Positions 12,111-23,890 of a stretch of DNA of 64,000 bases are shown here, piece by piece; positions within the stretch are counted from its first letter, which is position 1, and every line of letters starts with the position of its first letter. This DNA is from Euglena gracilis (lineage: Eukaryota > Euglenida > Euglenophyceae > Euglenales). The translations under genes were made by a program, and so were the position numbers. Below the pieces are notes generated by a model, which made no database searches, was not told where the DNA came from, and saw only the letters and a list, made by a program, of their open reading frames with translations. The stretch covers positions 67,526,452 through 67,590,451 of the forward strand of contig CP154956.1 in assembly GCA_039621445.1 (NCBI GenBank), in the 5' to 3' direction.

Positions 12111-15100
12111 TGTTTTTGACCCAAAGTCAATTGGTCTCGGCGGCCCAAAACGGGGCGCTGGCGGGTCGAAAAAACGCTCGTTTTTCGGCTCAAAAAAAAA
12201 CAGTTTTTTCTCTGGGTCTGGGAGGCCAAACAATCCGTTTCGGCAAAAAAAATTTTTTTTCGATTTTTTTCGACTTTTTTTGCCCGGTTTTGACCCCAAG
12301 TTAATGGGGTGGGCGCCCAAAAAGGGGCCCCGGCGGGTCGAAAAACACGCTCGTTTTTTCGGCTCAAAAACAGTTTTTTCCGGGTCCGGGAGGCCCAAAA
12401 ACATCGTTTCGCGGGCAAAAAAAATTTTTTCGGTTTTTTCGACTTTTTCGACCCTGTTTTGACCCCAAGTCAATCGGTCGGCGGCCCAACACGGGGCGCT
12501 GGCGGGTCGAAAAACGCTCGTTTTCGGCTCAAAAACAGGTTTTCCGGGTCCGGGCGGCCCAAAAACATCGTTTCGGGCAAAAAAAAATTTTTCGATTTTT
12601 TTCGACTTTTTTTAACCGGTTTTGACCCAAAATCAATGGGTCTGCGGGCCAAAACGGGGGCCTTGGCGGGTCGAAAATCCCTCTTTTTCGGTTCAAAAAC
12701 AGTTTTTTTTTTTTTTTCTTCCGGGAAGACAAAAAACATCGTTTCGGGCCCAAAAAATTTTTTTTATTTTTTTCGACTTTTTTGACCCGGTTTTGACCCA
12801 AAGTCAATGGGTCGGCGGCCCAAAACGGGGCGCTGGCGGGTCGAAAAACGCTCGTTTTCAACTCAAAAACAATTTTTTCCGGGTCCAGGAGGCCAAAAAA
12901 CATCATTTCAAAAAAAAAAATTTTTTTTGATTTTTTTCGACTTTTTTGACCCGGTTTTGACCCAAAGTCAATGGGTCGGCGGCCCAAAACGGGGCGCTGG
13001 CGGGTCGAAAAACGCTCGTTTTCGGCTCAAAAACAGTTTTTCCGGGTCCGGGAGGCCAAAAAACATCGTTTCGGGCAAAAAAAATTTTTTTTGATTTTTT
13101 TCGACTTTTTTGACCCGGTTTTGACCCAAAATCAATGGGTCGGCGGCCCAAAACGGGGCGCTGGCGGGTCGAAAAACGCTCGTTTTCGGCTCAAAAAAGT
13201 TTTTCCGGGTCCGGGAGGCCAAAAAACATCGTTTCGGGCCAAAAAAATTTTTTTCGATTTTTTTCGACTTTTTCGACCCGGTTTTGACCCAAAGTCAATG
13301 GGTCGGCGGCCCAAAACGGGGCGCTGGCGGGTCGAAAAACGCTCGTTTTCGGCTCAAAAACAGTTTTTCCGGGTCCGGGAGGCCAAAAAACATCGTTTCG
13401 GGCAAAGAAAATTTTTTTTGATTTTTTTCGACTTTTTGACCCGGTTTTGACCCAAAGTCAATGGGTCGGCGGCCCAAAACGGGGCGCTGGCGGGTCGAAA
13501 AACGCTCGTTTTCGGCTCAAAAACAGTTTTTCTGGGTCCGGGAGGCCAAAAACCATCTTTTCGGCAAAAAAAATTTTTTTGATTTTTTTCGACTTTTTGA
13601 CCCGGTTTTGACCCAAAATCAATGGGTCGGCGGCCCAAAACGGGGCGCTGGCGGGTCGAAAAACGCTCGTTTTCGGCTCAAAAACAGTTTTTCCGGGTCC
13701 GGGAGGCCAAAAAACATCGTTTCGGGCAAAAAAAAATTTTTTTTGATTTTTTTCGACTTTTTTGACCCGGTTTTGACCCAAAGTCAATGGGTCGGCGGCC
13801 CAAAACGGGGCGCTGGCGGGTCGAAAAACGCTCGTTTTCGGCTCAAAAACAGTTTTTCCGGGTCCGGGAGGCCAAAAAACATCGTTTCGGGCAAAAAAAA
13901 TTTTTTTTATTTTTTTTTACTTTTTTGACCCGGTTTTGACCCAAAGTCAATGGGTCGGCGGCCCAAAACGGGGCGCTGGCGGGTCGAAAAACGCTCGTTT
14001 TCGGCTCAAAAACAGTTTTTCCGGGTCCGGGAGGCCAAAAAACGTCGTTTCGGGCAAAAAAAAATTTTTTTTTTCGCTTTTTTTCGACTTTTTCGACCCG
14101 GTTTTTATCCAAAATTAATGGGTCGGCGGCCCAAAACGGGGCGCTGGCGGGTCGAAAAACGCTCGTTTTCGGCTCAAAAACAATTTTTTTTGGTCCGGGA
14201 AGCCCAAAAACATCCTTTTGGGCCAAAAAAAATTTTTTTGATTTTTTTCGACTTTTTTGACCCGGTTTTGACCCAAAGTCAATGGGTCGGCGGCCCAAAA
14301 CGGGGCGCTGGCGGGTCGAAAAACGCTCGTTTTCGGCTCAAAAACAGTTTTTCTGGGTCCGGGAGGCCCAAAAACATCGTTTCGGGCAAAAAAAATTTTT
14401 TTTTTGATTTTTTTCGACTTTTTTGACCCGGTTTTGACCCAAAGTCAATGGGTCGGCGGCCCAAAACGGGGCGCTGGCGGGTCGAAAAACGCTCGTTTTC
14501 GGCTCAAAAACAGTTTTTCCGGGTCCGGGAGGCCAAAAAACATCGTTTCGGGCAAAAAAAATTTTTTTTCGATTTTTTTCGATTTTTTGACCCGGTTTTG
14601 ACCCAAAGTCAATGGGTCGGCGGCCCAAAACGGGGCGCCGGCGGGTCGAAAAACGCTCGTTTTCGGCTCAAAAACAGTTTTTCTGGGTCCGGGAGGCCCA
14701 AAATCATCGTTTCGGGCAAAAAAAAATTTTTTTTCGATTTTTTTCGACTTTTTTGACCCGGTTTTGACCCAAAGTCAATGGGTCGGCGGCCCAAAACGGG
14801 GCGCTGGCGGGTCGAAAAACGCTCGTTTTCGGCTCAAAAACAGTTTTTCCGGGTCCGGGAGGCCAAAAAACATCGTTTCGGGCAAAAAAATTTTTTTTTG
14901 ATTTTTTTCGACTTTTTTTGACCCGGTTTTTGACCAAAAGTAATGGGTCTGCGGCAAAAAACGGGGCGCTGGTGGGTCAAAAAACGCTTGTTTTCGGCTC
15001 AAAAACAGTTTTTTCTGGGTCCGAGGTGCCAAAAAACATCGTTTCGGGCAAAAAAAATTTTTTCGATTTTTTTTTTTCGACTCTTTCGACCCGGTTTTAA

Positions 15101-18100
15101 CCCAAAGTCAATGGGACGGCGGCCCAAAACGGGGCGCTGGCGGGTCGAAAAACGCTCGTTTTCGGCTCAAAAACAGTTTTTCCGGGTCCGGGAGGCCAAA
15201 AACATCGTTTCGGGCAAAAAAAATTTTTTTGATTTTTTTCGACTTTTTTTGACCCGGTTTTGACCCGGTTTTGACCCAAAGTCAATGGGTCGGCGGCCCA
15301 AAACGGGGCGCTGGCGGGTCGAAAAACGCTCGTTTTCGGCTCAAAAACAGTTTTTCTCCGGGTCCGGGAGGCCAAAAACATCGTTTCGGGCAAAAAAAAT
15401 TTTTTCGATTTTTTTCGACTTTTTTCAACCCTGTTTTAACCCAAAGTCAATGGTTCTGCTGCCGAAAACGGGGCGCTGGCGGGTCGAAAAACGCTCGTTT
15501 TCGGCTCAAAAACAGTTTTTTTTTTTTTCTGGGTCCGGGAGGCCCAAAAACCATCGTTCCGGGCAAAATTCTTTTTCGATTTTTTTCGACTTTTTTGACC
15601 CGGTTTTGACCCAAAGTCAATGGGTCGGCGGCCCAAAACGGGGCGCTGGCGGGTCGAAAAACGCTCGTTTTCGGCTCAAAAACAGTTTTTCCGGGTCCGG
15701 GAGGCCAAAAAACATCGTTTCGGGCAAAAAAATTTTTTCGATTTTTTTCGACTTTTTTCGACACGGTTTTGACCCAAAGTCAATGGGTCGGCGGCCCAAA
15801 ACGGGGCGCTGGCGGGTCGAAGAACGCTCGTTTTCGGCTCAAAACAGTTTTTTTTCCGGCCAAAAAACATCGTTTCGGGCAAAAAAAATTTTTTTTTGAT
15901 TTTTTTCGACTTTTTTGACCCGGTTTTGACCCAAAGTCAATGGGTCGGCGGCCCAAAACGGGGCGCTGGCGGGTCGAAAAACGCTCGTTTTTGGCTCAAA
16001 AACCGTTTTTTCCGGGTCTGGGAGGCCAAAAAACATCGTTTGTGGCAAAAAAAAATTTTTTTTATTTTTTTCGACTTTTTGACCCGGTTTTGACCCAAAA
16101 TCAATGGGTCGGCGGCCCAAAACGGGGCGCTGGCGGGTCGAAAAACGCTCGTTTTCGGCTCAAAAACAGTTTTTCCGGGTCCGGGAGGCCAAAAAACATC
16201 GTTTCGGGCAAAAAAAAGTTTTTTCGATTTTTTTCGACTTTTTCGACCCGGTTTTGACCCAAAGTCAATGGGTCGGCGGCCCAAAACGGGGCGCTGGCGG
16301 GTCGAAAAACGCTCGTTTTCGGCTCAAAAACAGTTTTTCCGGGTCCGGGAGGCCAAAAACATCGTTTCGGGCAAAAAAATTTTTTTTGATTTTTTTCGAC
16401 TTTTTTGACCCGGTTTTGACCCAAAGTCAATGGGTCGGCGGCCCAAAACGGGGCGCTGGCGGGTCGAAAAACGCTCGTTTTCGGCTCAAAAACAGTTTTT
16501 CCGGGTCCGGGAGGCCAAAAAACATCGTTTCGGGCAAAAAAAATTTTTTTTTGATTTTTTTCGACTTTTTTGACCCGGTTTTGACCCAAAGTCAATGGGT
16601 CGGCGGCCCAAAACGGGGCGCTGGCGGGTCGAAAAACGCTCGTTTTCGGCTCAAAAACAGTTTTTTCCGGGTCCGGGAGGCCAAAAAACATCGTTTCGGG
16701 CAAAAAAATTTTTTTTGATTTTTTTCGACTTTTTTGACCCGGTTTTGACCCAAAGTCAATGGGTCGGCGGCCCAAAACGGGGCGCTGGCGGGTCGAAAAA
16801 CGCTCGTTTTCGGCTCAAAACAGTTTTTTTTTTCCGGGGGCCCAAAAACATCTTTTTTGGCAAAAAAAATTTTTTTCGATTTTTTTCGACTTTTTTGACC
16901 CGGTTTTGACCCAAAGTCAATGGGTCGGCGGCCCAAAACGGGGCGCTGGCGGGTCGAAAAACGCTCGTTTTCGGCTCAAAAACAGTTTTTCCGGGTCCGG
17001 GAGGCCAAAAAACATCGTTTCGGGCAAAAAAAATTTTTTTTTTGATTTTTTTCGACTTTTTGACCCGGTTTTGACCCAAAGTCAATGGGTCGGCGGCCCA
17101 AAACGGGGCGCTGGCGGGTCGAAAAACGCTCGTTTTCGGCTCAAAAACAGTTTTTCCGGGTCCGGGAGGCCAAAAAAACATCGTTTCGGGCAAAAAAAAT
17201 TTTTTTTGATTTTTTTCGACTTTTTTTGACCCGGTTTTGACCCAAAGTCAATGGGTTGGCGGCCCAAAACGGGGCGCTGGCGGGTCGAAAAACGCTCGTT
17301 TTTTGCTCAAAAACAGTTTTTCCGGGTCCGGGAGGCAAAAAAAAAAATCGTTTCGGGAAAAAAAAAATTTTTATATTTTTTCGGCTTTTTTCGACCCGGT
17401 TTTGACCCAAAGTCAATGGGTCGGCGGCCCAAAACGGGGCGCTGGCGGGTCGAAAAACGCTCGTTTTCGGCTCAAAAACAGTTTTTCCGGGTCCGGGAGG
17501 CCAAAAAACATCGTTTCGGGCAAAAAAAAATTTTTTTTCGATTTTTTTCGACTTGTTTTGACCCGGTTTTGACCCAAAGTCAATGGGTCGGCGGCCCAAA
17601 ACGGGGCGCTGGCGGGTCGGAAAACGCTCGTTTTCCGGCTCAAAAACAGTTTTTTTTTTTTTTTTTTGTTTTCCTTTTGTTTTTCCGGTCCCGGGAGGCC
17701 AAAAAACATCGTTTCGGGCAAAAAATTTTTTTGATTTTTTTTCGACTTTTTTGACCCGGTTTTGACCCAAAGTCAATGGGTCGGCGGCCCAAAACGGGGC
17801 GCTGGCGGGTCGAAAAATGCTCGTTTTCGGCTCAAAAACAGTTTTTTTTCCGGGTCCGGGAGGCCAAAAAACATCGTTTTGGGCAAAAAAACTTTCGATT
17901 TTTTTCGACTTTTGTGACCCGGTTTTGACCCAAAGTCAATGGGTCGGCGGCCCAAAACGGGGCGATGGGGGGTCGAAAAATGCTCGTTTTTGGCTCAAAA
18001 AAAGTTTTTTTTTTCCGGGTCTGGGAGGCCAAAAAACATCGTTTCGGGCAAAAAAATTTTTTTGATTTTTTTCGACTTTTTTGACCCGGTTTTGACCCAA

Positions 18101-19668
18101 AATCAATGGGTCGGCGGCCCAAAACGGGGCGCTGGCGGGTCGAAAAACGCTCGTTTTCGGCTCAAAAACAGTTTTTCTGGGTCCTGGAGGCCAAAAAACA
18201 TCGTTTCGGGCAAAAAAATTTTTTTGTTTTTTTTCGACTTTTTCGACCCGGTTTTGACCCAAAATCAATGGGTCGGCGGCCCAAAACGGGGCGCTGGCGG
18301 GTCGAAAAACGCTCGTTTTCGGCTCAAAAACAGTTTTTTTCCTGGGTCCGGGAGGCCAAAAAACATCGTTTCGGGCAAAAAATTTTTTGATTTTTTTCGA
18401 CTTTTTTGACCCGGTTTTGACCCAAAGTCAATGGGTCGGCGGCCCAAAACGGGGCGCTGGCGGGTCGAAAAACGCTCGTTTTCGGCTCAAAAACAGTTTT
18501 TCCGGGTCCGGGAGGCCAAAAAAACATCGTTTCGGGCAAAAAATTTTTTTGATTTTTTTCGACTTTTTCGACCCGGTTTTGACCCAAAGTCAATGGGTCG
18601 GCGGCCCAAAACGGGGCGCTGGCGGGTCGAAAAACGCTCGTTTTCGGCTCAAAAACAGTTTTTCTGGGTCCGGGAGGCCAAAAAACATCGTTTCGGGAAA
18701 AAAAAATTTTTTTGATTTTTTTCGACTTTTTCGACCCGGTTTTGACCCAAAGTCAATGGGTCGGCGGCCCAAAACGGGGCGCTGGCGGGTCGAAAAACGC
18801 TCGTTTTCGGCTCAAAAACAATTTTTTTTTTGTTTTTCCTTTTTAACCTTCTTTTTTGTCCGGGTCCGGGAGGCCAAAAAACATCGTTTCGGGCAAAAAA
18901 AATTTTTTCGATTTTTTTCGACTTTTTTGACTCGGTTTTGACTCAAAGTTAATGGGTAGGTGTCGTAAAACGGGGTGCTGGTGGGTCGAAAAACGATCGT
19001 TTTTGGTTTAAAAACAGTTTTTCCGGGTCTGGGAGGCCAAAAACATCGTTTCGGGCAAAAAAATTTTTTCGATTTTTTTCGACTTTTTCGACCCGGTTTT
19101 GACCCAAAGTCAATGGGTCGGCGGCCCAAAACGGGGCGCTGGCGGGTCGAAAAACGCTCGTTTTCGGCTCAAAAACAGTTTTTCCGGGTCCGGGAGGCCA
19201 AAAAACATCGTTTCGGGCAAAAAAATTTTTTTTTGGTTTTTTTCGACTTTTTTGACCCGGTTTTGACCCAAAGTCAATGGGTCGGCGGCCCAAAACGGGG
19301 CGCTGGCGGGTCGAAAAACGCTCGTTTTCGGCTCAAAAACAGTTTTTCTGGGTCCGGGAGGCCAAAAAACATCGTTTCGGGCAAAAAAAATTTTTTCGAT
19401 TTTTTTCGACTTTTTTGACCCGGTTTTGACCCAAAGTCAATGGGTCGGCGGCCCAAAACGGGGCGCTGGCGGGTCGAAAAACGCTCGTTTTCGGCTCAAA
19501 AACATTTTTTCCGGGTCCGGGAGGCCAAAAAACATCGTTTCGGGCAAAAAAAATTTTTTCGATTTTTTTCGACTTTTTCGACCCGGTTTTGACCCAAAGT
19601 CAATGGGTCGGCGGCGGCCCAAAACGAGGCGCCGGCGGGTCGAAAAACGCTCGTTTTCGGCTCAAAAC

Positions 19669-19684
19669 GTTTTTTTCTTTTTTT

Positions 19685-19715
<31 letters not shown>

Positions 19716-19716
19716 C
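19669..19716 (+). repeat. T-tract expansion in a monomer
   Basis: The short T run after CAAAACG/CAG grows to about 48 nt of T with few C. Similar expansions at the same monomer position occur at about 12,702, 15,508, 17,650, 18,823, 21,450, 21,631, 22,075, 23,860, 24,394, 24,557 and 25,377. Confidence 0.85.
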
Positions 19717-21025
19717 CGGTTCCGGGAGCCAAAAAACAATCTTTCCGGGAAAAAGTTTTTTTTTCGATTTTTTCGACTGTTTGACCCTGATTCTGACCCA
19801 AAATCAATGGGTCGGCGGCCCAAAACGGGGCGCTGGCGGGTCGAAAAACGCTCGTTTTCGGCTCAAAAACAGTTTTTTTGTTTTCGTGAGGCCAAAAAAC
19901 ATAGTTTCGGTCAAAAAAAAATTTTTTGGTTTTTTTCGACTTTTTCGACCCGGTTTTGACCCAAAGTCAATGGGTCGGCGGCCCAAAACGGGGCGCTGGC
20001 GGGTCGAAAAACGCTCGTTTTCGGCTCAAAAACAGTTTTTCTTTTTTCCGGGTCCGGGAGGCCAAAAAACATAGTTTCGATCAAAAAAAAAATTTTCGAA
20101 TCTTTTCGACTTTTTTGACCCGGTTTTGACCCAAAGTCAATGGGTCGGCGGCCCAAACGGGGCGCTGGCGGGTCGAAAATCGCTCGTTTTCGGCTCAAAA
20201 ACAGTTTTTCTGGGTCCGGGAGGTCAAAAAACATCGTTTCGGGCAAAAAAAAGTTTTTTTGATTTTTTTCGACTTTTTTGACCCGGTTTTGACCCAAAGT
20301 CAATGGGTCGGCGGCCCAAAACGGGGCGCCGGCGGGTCGAAAATCGCTCGTTTTCGGCTCAAAAACAGTTTTTCCGGGTCCGGGAGGCCAAAAAACATCG
20401 TTTCGGGCAAAAAAAATTTTTTTTTTTGATTTTTTTTGACTTTTTTTACCCGGTTTTGACCCAAAGTCAATGGGTTGGCGGCCCAAAACGGGGCGCTGGC
20501 GGGTCGAAAAACGCTCATTTTCGTCTCAAAAATAGTTTTTTCCGGGTCCGGGAGGTCAAAAAACATCGTTTCGGGCAAAAAAAAGTTTTTTTGATTTTTT
20601 TCGACTTTTTTGACCCGGTTTTGACCCAAAGTCAATGGGTCGGCGGCCCAAAACGGGGCGCCGGCGGGTCGAAAATCGCTCGTTTTCGGCTCAAAAACAG
20701 TTTTTCTGGGTCCGGGAGGCCAAAAAACATCGTTTCGGGCAAAAAAAATTTTTTCGATTTTTTCGACTTTTTCGACCCGGTTTTGACCCAAAGTCAATGG
20801 GTCGGCGGCCCAAAACGGGGCGCTGGCGGGTCGAAAAACGCTAGTTTTCGGCTCAAAAACAGTTTTTTCGGATCCGGGAGGCCAAAAAACATCGTTTCGG
20901 GCAAAAAAAAAATTTTCGATTTTTTTTTCGACTTTTTCGACCCGGTTTTGACCCAAAGTCAATGGGTCGGCGGCCCAAAACGGGACGCTGGCGGGTCGAA
21001 AAACGCTCGTTTTCGGCTAAAACAG

Positions 21026-21108
21026 TTTTTTTTTTTCTTTTTTTTTTTTTTCTTTCTTTTTTTTCCTTTTTTTTTCTTTCTTTTTTTTTTTCCTTTTTTT
21101 TTTTTTTC
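21026..21108 (+). repeat. Long T/C tract expansion in a monomer
   Basis: About 83 nt of T with scattered C replace the normal five-T run between AAACAG and CCGGGTCC. The flanking monomer sequence is intact. Confidence 0.85.
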
Positions 21109-21821
21109 CGGGTCCCGGGAGGCCAAAAAACATCTTTTAAAAAAAAAAAAAATTTTTTAATTTTTTTCGACTTTTTTGACCCGGTTTTGACCCAAAGTCA
21201 ATGGGTCGGCGGCCCAAAACGGGGCGCTGGCGGGTCGAAAAACGCTCGTTTTCGGCTCAAAAACAGTTTTTTCTTTCCGGGTCCGGGAGGCCCAAAAAAC
21301 ATCGTTTCGGTCGGGCCAAAAAAAAAATTTTTTTTTGATTTTTTTCGACTTTTTCGACCCGGTTTTTGACCCAAAGTCAATGGGTCGGCACGCGGCCCAA
21401 AACGGGGCGCTGGCGGTCGAAAAACGCTCGTTTTCGGTCTCAAAAACAGTTTTTTTTTTTTTTTTGTTTTTTTTTCCCGGGTCCGGGAGGCGAAAAAAGC
21501 GTTTTGGGAAAAATATTTTTTTCGATTTTTTTTCGACTTTTTCGACCCGGTTTTGACCCAAAATCAATGGATCGGCGGCCCAAAACGGGGCGCTGGCGGG
21601 TCGAAAAACGCTCGTTTTCGGCTCAAAAACAGTTTTTTTTTTTTTTTTTTTTCCGGGTCCGGGAGGCCCAAAAACATCGTTTGGGGCAAAAAAGTTTTTT
21701 CGCGATTTTTTTTTTCCTTCGACTTTTTTTGACCCGGTTTTGACCCAAAGTCAATGGGTCGGCGGCCCAAAACGGGGCGCTGGCGGGTCGAAAAACGCTC
21801 GTTTTCGGCTCAAAAAAACAG

Positions 21822-21829
21822 TTTTTTTT

Positions 21830-21861
<32 letters not shown>

Positions 21862-21912
21862 TTTTTTTTTCTTTTTCTTTTTTTTTTTTTTTTCTTTTTT
21901 TTTTTTTTTTTC
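21822..21912 (+). repeat. Longest T tract in the array
   Basis: About 91 nt of nearly pure T sit at the same CAG-T site of a monomer. The run is T with isolated C, as expected of strand slippage. Confidence 0.85.
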
Positions 21913-22417
21913 TGGTTCCGGGAGGCCAAAAACCATCGTTTCGGGAAAAAAATTTTTTTTTCGATTTTTTTCGACTTTTTCGACCACCCGTTTTGACCCA
22001 AATCATGGTCGGGGCGGCCCAAAACGGGGCGCTGGCGGGTCGAAAAACGATAGTTTTCGGCTCAAAAACAGTTTTTCTTTTTTTTTTTTTTTTTCGATTT
22101 TTTTCGACTTTTTTTTCCCTGTTTTGACCCAAAGTCAATGGGTGAGCGGCCCAAAACGGGGCGCTGGCGGGTCGAAAAACGCTCGTTTTCGGCTCAAAAA
22201 CAGTTTTTCTGGGTCCGGGAGGCCAAAAAACATCGTTTCGGGCAAAAAAAATTTTTTTCGATTTTTTTCGACTTTTTCGACCCGGTTTTGACCCAAAGTC
22301 AATGGGTCGGCGGCCCAAAACAGGGCGCTGGCGGGTCGAAAAACGCTCGTTTTCGGCTCAAAAACAGTTTTTCCGGGTCCGGGAGGCCAAAAAACATCGT
22401 TTCGACTTTTTCGACGA

Positions 22418-22465
22418 CCCCCCCCCCCCCCCCCCCCCCCCCCCCACCCCCCCCCCCCCCCCCCC

Positions 22466-22526
<61 letters not shown>
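22418..22526 (+). repeat. 109-nt poly-C tract inside the array
   Basis: A C run broken only by A at 22,446 and 22,466 interrupts a monomer just after CATCGTTTCGAC. It is unlike the T expansions in base and in position. An assembly or read artefact is possible. Confidence 0.85.
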
Positions 22527-22676
22527 AGGGGTTGGGTGTTTGGTTGTTTTTTTTGTTTTTTTTGTTTTGGTTGTTTTTTTTGTTTTTTTTGTTGTTGTTT
22601 GTTTTTTTTTTCTTTTGTTTTTTTGTTTGTGTTTGTTGTTTTGCTATTTTTTTTGTTGGGTTTTTTTGGGTTGCGG
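22527..22676 (+). repeat. GT-rich low-complexity segment
   Basis: About 150 nt of T and G (TTTTTTGTTTT-type words) follow the poly-C tract and end exactly where a normal monomer resumes at GCGGGTCGAAAAACGCTCG. Strong strand asymmetry (C only, then T/G only) marks the insertion. Confidence 0.8.
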
Positions 22677-23855
22677 GTCGAAAAACGCTCGTTTTCGGCT
22701 CAAAAACAGTTTTTCTGGGTCCGGGAGGCCAAAAAACATCGTTTCGGGCAAAATTTTTTTTTTGTTTTTTTCGACTTTTTTGACCCGGTTTTGACCCAAA
22801 GTCAATGGGTCGGCGGCCCAAAACGGGGCGCTGGCGGGTCGAAAAACGCTCGTTTTCGGCTCAAAAACAGTTTTTCCGGCCAAAAAACATCGTTTCGGGC
22901 AAAAAAATTTTTTTTTGATTTTTTTCGACTTTTTTTGACCCGGTTTTGACCCAAAGTCAATGGGTCGGCGGCCCAAAACGGGGCGCTGGCGGGTCGAAAA
23001 ACGCTCGTTTTCGGCTCAAAAACAGTTTTTTTTTTTCCGGGTCCGGAAACAAAAAAAAAAAAAAAAAAACAAAACCTCGTTTCTGGCAAAAAAAAATTTT
23101 TGATTTTTCGACTTTTTTGACCCGGTTTTGACCCAAAAATGGGTCGGCGGCCCAAAACGGGGCGCTGGCGGGTCGAAAAACGCTCGTTTTCGGCTCAAAA
23201 ACAGTTTTTTTTTCCGGGTCCGGGAGGCCAAAAAACATCGTTTCGGGCAAAAAAATTTTTTTTTGATTTTTTTCGACTTTTTTTGACCCGGTTTTGACCC
23301 AAAGTCAATGGGTCGGCGGCCCAAAACGGGGCGCTGGCGGGTCGAAAAACGCTCGTTTTCGGCTCAAAACAGTTTTTCTGGGTCCGGGAGGCCAAAAAAC
23401 ATCGTTTCGGGCAAAAAAATTTTTTTTGATTTTTTTCGACTTTTTTGACCCGGTTTTGACCCAAAGTCAATGGGTCGGCGGCCCAAAACGGGGCGCTGGC
23501 GGGTCGAAAAACGCTCGTTTTCTGCTTAAAAACAGTTTTTTTTGGTCCGGGAGGCCAAAAAACATCGTTTCGGGCAAAAAAAATTTTGATTTTTTCGACT
23601 TTTTTGACCCGGTTTTGACCCAAAGTCAATGGGTCGGCGGCCCAAAACGGGGCGCTGGCGGGTCGAAAAACGCTCGTTTTCGGCTCAAAAACAGTTTTTC
23701 TGGGTCCGGGAGGCCAAAAAACATCGTTTCGGGCAAAAAATTTTTTTTGATTTTTTTCGACTTTTTTGACCCGGTTTTGACCCAAAATCAATGGGTCGGC
23801 GGCCCAAAACGGGGCGCTGGCGGGTCGAAAAACGCTCGTTTTCCGGCGGAAAAAC

Positions 23856-23890
<35 letters not shown>

